Assembly: GCF_028682455.1 (NCBI RefSeq)
Contig: NZ_JANHLD010000001.1
Location: forward strand, 1,178,001 to 1,242,000
Direction of reading: 5' to 3'
Source of the DNA: Pseudomonas putida
GTDB lineage: Bacteria; Pseudomonadota; Gammaproteobacteria; Pseudomonadales; Pseudomonadaceae
Length of the DNA: 64,000 bases
Below the pieces are notes generated by a model that did not search any database, was not told the DNA's origin, and saw only the letters and a program-made list of their open reading frames with translations. The position numbers and the translations under genes are program-made. Shown in pieces: positions 59,264 to 64,000 of the stretch; within the stretch, counting starts at the first letter, position 1; every line of letters begins with the position of its first letter.

Positions 59264-59277
59264 TTGACGCAGGTCAA
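59264..59277. promoter_or_regulatory. FNR/ANR-like box
   Basis: TTGAC-GCAG-GTCAA is a perfect palindrome close to the Anr/FNR consensus TTGAT-N4-ATCAA. Its centre lies about 60-61 bases upstream of the inferred leftward start, the class I activator position. It suggests induction at low oxygen. Confidence 0.55.
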
Positions 59278-59377
59278 TTCGAGCTGCCGGCTTGGGTTCA
59301 AGGAAGGCCCTGATTCTTGGTAGAGCCGGTGACAGGCCCATGGGAACACCCCTCAGATCTTTGAACAGAGCCTTTGA

Positions 59378-60016
59378 ATGCCACCCAAGAAAGATGACGC
59401 GCCAGACAACAAGCGCCGCTACCTGTCCTCTGCCGCCAGGAAAGAGGAAATACTCGACGCGGCCCTGGTCGAATTCGCGGATCGGACATACAACGCAGTG
59501 TCGATGGAGCGCCTGGCGGAATGCGCGGGCTTGTCCAAGGCTGGCATCTATGCCCACTTCAAAAGCAAGGAAGAAATTTTTCACGCCTTGCTCGAACGTA
59601 CGACGAAGCAGATTTGTGATTTCCAGGGCTGGCTCCCGGATGAGGATCTGACGTTGCCAGAGCTGGTAGATGTCTACCTGGATCGCCTGTACGCGACCTT
59701 CAGCTCCCCTGCCACGATGTCGATCTACCGGCTGCTTCTGGCCGAAAGCGCCCGAACTCCAGAGCTGGTGCAGCGTTGGCACAACGAAGTTGCGCTCGGG
59801 CTGAAAGAGCGGGCGCAGACCATCATCCACCGCAACATACGCCGAGGCGTCATTCGCCCAGGCGTCTTGACCGAACACTTCTTCCCGTTGGCGCTCGCGC
59901 CCGCAGTGCTGTGGCTGAGTTCCTCGATGCTGTCCAAGGGCAGTCCTTCCATCTCGCTGGTGCAGTTACGGGATGCGCACCGGCAACTGTTGCTTGAGCT
60001 TTTGCAGCCTCAATGA
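59378..60016 (+). CDS. TetR/AcrR-family regulator
   Basis: A 212-residue repressor. The helix-turn-helix lies at about residues 20-66 (RKEEILDAALVEFADRTYNAVSMERLAECAGLSKAGIYAHFKSKEEIFHALL), and the C-terminal ligand domain resembles the AcrR-type TetR_C. It is divergent from the exporter operon, with a 10-base-arm palindrome in the gap. Its stop overlaps the DUF4105 gene start as ATGA, so regulator and envelope genes are co-expressed. Confidence 0.9.
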   Translation: MPPKKDDAPDNKRRYLSSAARKEEILDAALVEFADRTYNAVSMERLAECAGLSKAGIYAHFKSKEEIFHALLERTTKQICDFQGWLPDEDLTLPELVDVYLDRLYATFSSPATMSIYRLLLAESARTPELVQRWHNEVALGLKERAQTIIHRNIRRGVIRPGVLTEHFFPLALAPAVLWLSSSMLSKGSPSISLVQLRDAHRQLLLELLQPQ

Positions 60017-61059
60017 GCGGAGTGATGCACATAGTCCTGCGCGCCCTTGCAGGCTTGGCGATCGGCTTTGTGGTACTGCTGCTGACTGTGTGGGGTGCGC
60101 TGGCTCTGTGGCATCAGATGCCGGGACCTTCGGTGGTGCGATGGTTCGTCATTGCCATGTGGTCTACGTTGGGTGTGACCGTTGTCTTGTCGCGGGCGGG
60201 CTTGCTTGGGCGGCGCAATCGCAACATCGCCGGATTCGCATTTGTGATCGCAGCCGCCTCCCTGCTCATGTGGTGGGGGACGCTGCAGCCGTCACACCAG
60301 CGTGTATGGGCTGACGATGTCGCCCAGTTGCTGGAGGCCAGGATCGACGGCAACCATGTTCACCTGAATAATGTGCGCAACTTCCAGTGGCGCAGCGAAA
60401 CCGACTACACCCCGCAGTGGGAGAGCCGCACATACGACCTGGATCGTCTGCGCAGCGCCGACTTGGTGCTTTCCTACTGGATGGGGCCGCACATCGCCCA
60501 CACCCTGGTGTCGTTCGGCTTCGATGGCGGTGAACGCGTGGTGTTCTCGCTGGAAATTCGCAAGGAACGCCATGAGTCCTTCTCGGCGGTAGGAGGATTC
60601 TTCCGTCAGTTCGAGCAGATCCTGGTAGCCGCCGATGAGCGAGACATTGTGCGTACGCGCAGCAACGCGCGAGGCGAAGATGTTTATCTCTATCGCTTGC
60701 AGATGAATCAGGCGAGTGCCCGCGCGTTGTTTCTGGAGTTTCTGAACGCGGCCAATGAACTGCGGCAGAAACCGCGCTTTTACAACACGTTAACCAGTAA
60801 CTGCACGACCATCGTATTCGAGCTGGCCCGGGTCATTGCGCCCGCATTGCCAATGGACTATCGCCTGCTGCTGTCTGGATATTTTGCGCGGTACGTCTAC
60901 GACATGCATGGATTGACGCCTGGCTATCGTTACGATGAATTGCAGGCACTGGGGCATATCAACGAACGTGCCCTTGCTTCCGATGTGTCAGAGGATGACT
61001 TCTCGATGTCGATTCGACAAGGCGTGCCAGGCATCCCTGCCAACGAGGTGAATCCATGA
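60013..61059 (+). CDS. DUF4105/Lnb-like membrane acyltransferase
   Basis: A 348-residue inner-membrane protein. Three hydrophobic segments (about 8-30, 42-58 and 70-86) precede a periplasmic domain with VHLNNVRNFQWRSETDYTPQWESRTYDL and FYNTLTSNCTTIVFE (Cys264). These motifs mark the DUF4105 family, to which the lipoprotein N-acyltransferase Lnb belongs; the conserved Cys is the proposed catalytic residue. It would modify lipoproteins or another lipid-linked substrate. It overlaps both neighbours by 4 bases. Confidence 0.8.
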   Translation: MSGVMHIVLRALAGLAIGFVVLLLTVWGALALWHQMPGPSVVRWFVIAMWSTLGVTVVLSRAGLLGRRNRNIAGFAFVIAAASLLMWWGTLQPSHQRVWADDVAQLLEARIDGNHVHLNNVRNFQWRSETDYTPQWESRTYDLDRLRSADLVLSYWMGPHIAHTLVSFGFDGGERVVFSLEIRKERHESFSAVGGFFRQFEQILVAADERDIVRTRSNARGEDVYLYRLQMNQASARALFLEFLNAANELRQKPRFYNTLTSNCTTIVFELARVIAPALPMDYRLLLSGYFARYVYDMHGLTPGYRYDELQALGHINERALASDVSEDDFSMSIRQGVPGIPANEVNP

Positions 61060-62996
61060 GGTTCCCGCAGGCCTGCCTTCTCATTGCATGCGCCGCTCTT
61101 GCTCCGCTGCTGCTGGGGGGCTGCTCGATCCTGCGCGAGTTCGGCCCAGTGGTTGAAGTTCATACGCTACCTGCCAGGGAGGCCATCGAACTCAAGCGCG
61201 GCGACATCCTGACACGTGGCAAGCTCAGCGATGCGACTGTCCAGACCATCAGGGTGGCGGCATTGGATGAGCAGGCATGCGCAAAGCCGATCTCCTCGGA
61301 GTGCGCGGAGGCCTTGGCTACCGTGACGGGGGTTGCCACGGATAGACGCCTGGCTGCACTGTCCGAACTATGGCTGGCGCAGGCTCAGGCCATGAAGCCC
61401 GGTTCAGCGCAGCAAGCCGCCTGGCTTGAGACGATTCGCTATGCCTATGCTTATCTGTTCCTTGGTGACCATACTCCGGGAGAGCGGGCCTTCGAGGATC
61501 GCCAGACCCAAGTGCGGGATTGGTATAACTATGCCGTCGAGCATGCGGCCACCGGCATGTTCGAAGTTCGGCAACAAATGCCGACGCAGTTGCCCGACCA
61601 GACCAGTTGGAACATTGCAGGCTGGGAACTGAAGCTGGATATGCGCGGCGCGCGCTTACCGGGCAGTACGGCGGTGCCAGCCGAACTCCTGCCAGCCTCG
61701 TCCCTGTCTTTCCGTGGATTGCGTAGCCTCTACCGGCGCGACGGCTTTGGCGCCGAGCTTGTGGCGGTCATTCCGGACGAGTCCCTGAGCGCCGCCCCAA
61801 CTCGGGGTGGTCGCCCAGCGGCAAAACATGATCAGCAACCGCTGCCCTGGAGCGAGATGCCCGCGCCGTCCATGACGGTTCTGCTGCATCCCGACGGAGA
61901 CAACTTGGACAGCGTGCTGCATGCTCGTACAGCCCGTCTGACGGTGCATGACCCCTATGTGGAATCGGCCATTATGCTGCGCGGCCAACGTGTGCCGCTG
62001 GCGGCCAATTTCACGGCCGGCTATGGCGTATGGCTGGCCCGTGCCAATTTCAACCGCCAGTCGCTGCGCAGCCTGCTCGGGCGCGAGGGTGGCATCGACC
62101 GCCCGCACGTCTACTTGATGCAGCCCTACGATCCGAACAGGCGGATCATCGTCATGCTGCACGGACTGGCCAGCAGCCCTGAAGCCTGGGTGGAACTCGC
62201 CAACGAAATCCTGGGCGATGAGGCCCTGCGCCAGCATTACCAGATCTGGCAGGTCTACTACCCGACCAACATGCCAGTCGCGTTGAACCACGCCATGATT
62301 CGCAGGGCGCTCGGGGATACGCTGACGCATTTCGACCCATCCGGCCAAGCGCCGGCGTCGTCCGACCTCGTGCTGGTGGGGCATAGCATGGGCGGGGTCA
62401 TCGCGCGGTTGATGGTGTCGTCAACCGATCAATCGCTGGTGCAATTGGCTGCGGATCACAGTCGGTTGACGCCGCAGCAGATCAGGCGCATTGATCCCAT
62501 GTTGCGCTTCGAGCCCTTCCCGAATGTCAGCAGTGCCATCTTCATCGCGGCGCCTCATCGGGGCACATCGGTCGCGGGTGGACGCCTGGGGCGCTGGATG
62601 GCGGGATTTATCCGCTTTCCCATTACGGTGCTCGAAGAACTCGCCCATACACTGGCACCCAATGCGGCCGCCAGCAGCCGTGAAAGCCTGGCAACCATTC
62701 CCAATAGCGTGAACAATCTCGACGAAAACGATCCGTTCGTGCGTACGGCGGCGGGCTTTCCCATCTCATCCCAGGTGCGCTATCACTCGATCGTGGCCCA
62801 AGCCAATTCCGAAGTGGCCCTCGATGATTCCGATGACGGTCTTGTGCCTTATCGCAGCGCACATCTTCCCGGCGCACAGTCCGAGAAAGTCATTATTTCG
62901 GGGCACAGCGTGCAACAGAGCGCGGCCGCGATACTGGAGATCCAGCGTATTCTGAGAGAGGACATGGCTCTGCGGGAAGCGCATTTACAGCCATAG
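61056..62996 (+). CDS. Lipoprotein alpha/beta hydrolase
   Basis: A 646-residue protein with a lipoprotein signal (CAALAPLLLGGC, Cys23). The N-terminal 350 residues match no domain I know. The C-terminal half is an alpha/beta hydrolase: IIVMLHGLASSPEAW (oxyanion region), GHSMGG (Ser444), DSDDGLVPYRSAHL and a late GHSVQ histidine. A lipase or esterase anchored in the envelope is likely. ATGA overlap with the DUF4105 gene implies joint work on lipids. No gene follows directly; decayed sequence begins at about 63000. Confidence 0.83.
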   Translation: MRFPQACLLIACAALAPLLLGGCSILREFGPVVEVHTLPAREAIELKRGDILTRGKLSDATVQTIRVAALDEQACAKPISSECAEALATVTGVATDRRLAALSELWLAQAQAMKPGSAQQAAWLETIRYAYAYLFLGDHTPGERAFEDRQTQVRDWYNYAVEHAATGMFEVRQQMPTQLPDQTSWNIAGWELKLDMRGARLPGSTAVPAELLPASSLSFRGLRSLYRRDGFGAELVAVIPDESLSAAPTRGGRPAAKHDQQPLPWSEMPAPSMTVLLHPDGDNLDSVLHARTARLTVHDPYVESAIMLRGQRVPLAANFTAGYGVWLARANFNRQSLRSLLGREGGIDRPHVYLMQPYDPNRRIIVMLHGLASSPEAWVELANEILGDEALRQHYQIWQVYYPTNMPVALNHAMIRRALGDTLTHFDPSGQAPASSDLVLVGHSMGGVIARLMVSSTDQSLVQLAADHSRLTPQQIRRIDPMLRFEPFPNVSSAIFIAAPHRGTSVAGGRLGRWMAGFIRFPITVLEELAHTLAPNAAASSRESLATIPNSVNNLDENDPFVRTAAGFPISSQVRYHSIVAQANSEVALDDSDDGLVPYRSAHLPGAQSEKVIISGHSVQQSAAAILEIQRILREDMALREAHLQP

Positions 62997-63090
62997 ACAA
63001 CTGCCATCTGCTGTGCGCGGCCGAGCTGATTTCGGATTTCGTATGGGCGTAATGCATTCATCTGAATGCGCAAAGAGCATCAGACTTACT

Positions 63091-63258
63091 GTTGCCCGCT
63101 CGACGCTGGCACAGTGGGTCGGTGCGTGCGGCGCGCAACTGCAGCCGATGGTAAAGGCGCTGGATGACGAACTGCGTCGCCACGTGGTGCTGCACGCCCA
63201 CGAGACGCCGATGCTCAAGCCCAAGCATCTTGGCGACGGCAAGGCGTACCCAACGTGA
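63091..63258 (+). pseudogene. IS66-type transposase (TnpC) remnant
   Basis: About 55 codons match the middle of IS66 transposases (RSTLAQWVGACGAQLQPMV, then VVLHAHETPML). The usual HADETP has become HAHETP, losing an acidic catalytic residue, and the frame stops soon after. No IS ends are visible around it. It marks an old insertion or rearrangement. Confidence 0.75.
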
Positions 63259-63524
63259 TCCGCCGTCTGGCGGCGACCCAGCCCATGCTCGACAAAATCG
63301 TCGGCCACCAACGCCACATCGCTCAGGCCTACGGCATATCGATGGAGCATGCGCGCTGGCTGTTGACCACCGTGGCGTTCCACTGCCTTGCCGTGGCCGA
63401 CACGGTGTACTCGGTCGCCGAACGGGAACCCGTCGTGGATGCAGACCGTGCGACGGAGGAAGCCGAGATGGAGGCCGAACTCAACAGGGCATGCACGCAC
63501 TCATTGTTGGCATGCTGGCCTTGA
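63255..63524 (+). CDS. Hypothetical protein, 89 residues
   Basis: A GTG-started frame overlapping the end of the IS66 remnant. The middle (HIAQAYGISMEHARWLLTTVAFHCLAVADTVYSV) looks helical and protein-like, and the tail is acidic (EEAEMEAELN). I recognise no family. No good ribosome site precedes it, and it may itself be a fragment of a larger broken gene. Confidence 0.4.
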   Translation: MIRRLAATQPMLDKIVGHQRHIAQAYGISMEHARWLLTTVAFHCLAVADTVYSVAEREPVVDADRATEEAEMEAELNRACTHSLLACWP

Positions 63525-63571
63525 TGGATGCTGATGGCCTTTCAGGAGATAGTTGATCGTCGTTCTCGTTT

Positions 63572-64000
63572 GTGGGGGTTGAATGGAAATCCAGGGATGC
63601 CGTAATTGAGGAGCCTGGACGGCGTATCGTTCAGGAACAAACACGCACGGGCGGCCAGGCCCTGCCGTGGCTCGACATGACGGCCTTCCTGCGCGGGGCC
63701 ATCGACCTTGCGCTAGACAACCATGCCAATGCGCCACGCAGCAATACGCAATGGGTGTTCTTCGACCGTGGCCTGATCGACGCGGCGGCAGCACCCCAGG
63801 CACTGGACGGCACTACTATTCTGGACACGATTGCCCAGTCGCATCGCTACCACTCGCGCATCTTTCTGGCCCCGCCGTGGCCTGAAATCTATGTGCAGGA
63901 CGAAGAACGCCGTCACAGCATGGATGAAGCGCGGGCTGAATTCGAGCGGCTTCAGCGCACCTATCCAGCGCTGGGCTATGCGGTATCGCGGTTGCCCAAG
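63572..64000 (+). pseudogene. AAA-family ATPase without its P-loop (truncated)
   Basis: An open frame of 143 codons runs to the window edge. VIEEPGRRIVQEQ, WVFFDRGLIDAAAA, HRYHSRIFLAPPWPEIY and DEERRHSMDEA match the AAA_28-type ATPase/kinase family from just after the Walker A loop. The expected GxxxxGK[ST] N-terminus is missing: upstream are only GTG-GGG-GTT-GAA-TGG codons of unrelated sequence. A deletion joined to the IS66-marked scar is the likely cause. Confidence 0.7.

Overview
The window reads as a chromosome segment of a Pseudomonas of the P. putida/P. fluorescens type that carries a large integrated element on its right half. The host call rests on the gacA-uvrC-pgsA block with a TTG-started gacA, on Pseudomonas-type REP palindromes between genes, and on the reductive pyrimidine, propionyl-CoA and sulfite-reduction genes. 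No taxonomic search could be run.

Left half (1-29.5 kb, core and regional genes). 1-4890 holds reductive pyrimidine breakdown: the N-terminus of preT, dihydropyrimidinase, a divergent NCS1 transporter and an N-carbamoyl amidohydrolase. 4978-8857 is a LysR regulator divergent from a GlpT-like MFS transporter and a FAD amine oxidase-like protein, possibly for aminophosphonates. Next come a YebC-family protein, prpE and a ZapE-type ATPase. 13163-19533 is a seven-gene archaic (Csu-like) chaperone-usher pilus operon: four SCPU pilins, chaperone, usher and tip adhesin. It is followed by cysI with a DUF934 partner, a Pit phosphate transporter, DUF488, GNAT and XRE proteins, gacA-uvrC-pgsA, and an orphan ABC substrate-binding protein.

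Right half (29.5-64 kb, mobile element). A tRNA-Gly(GCC) gene at 29456-29531 is followed at once by a 644-residue tyrosine integrase. The target, the integrase size and the 18-base tRNA 3' end all match what is known of ICEclc-family integrative elements. The far attachment site lies beyond the window. After three small regulators comes an almost gapless leftward gene array (58925 down to 33888): TolC-type lipoprotein, HlyD, RbbA-type ABC protein, ABC permease, phasin, acetoacetyl-CoA reductase, DUF3141 protein, MaoC-phosphotransacetylase fusion, SDR, acetate kinase, GltS-like carrier, class I PHB synthase, UspA, LpxR, PRPP synthetase-like, phosphoketolase-like, beta-CASP RNase and an AMP-phosphorylase-like enzyme. 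Many junctions overlap by 4 bases. Upstream lie a TATAAT promoter, an FNR/ANR-like box and a TetR-type palindrome. A TetR gene, a DUF4105/Lnb-like protein and a lipoprotein hydrolase diverge to the right. The window ends in decayed sequence: an IS66 remnant, an unknown ORF and an AAA ATPase lacking its P-loop.

How the parts may work together (inference): the cargo looks like a portable low-oxygen survival and carbon-storage module. Acetyl phosphate and acetyl-CoA would be interconverted by phosphotransacetylase and acetate kinase. Reductant and carbon would be parked as PHB. Ribose phosphates, possibly released from RNA, would feed acetyl phosphate through the phosphoketolase-like enzyme. The gene content recalls the low-oxygen-activated (lxa) locus of Burkholderia cenocepacia.
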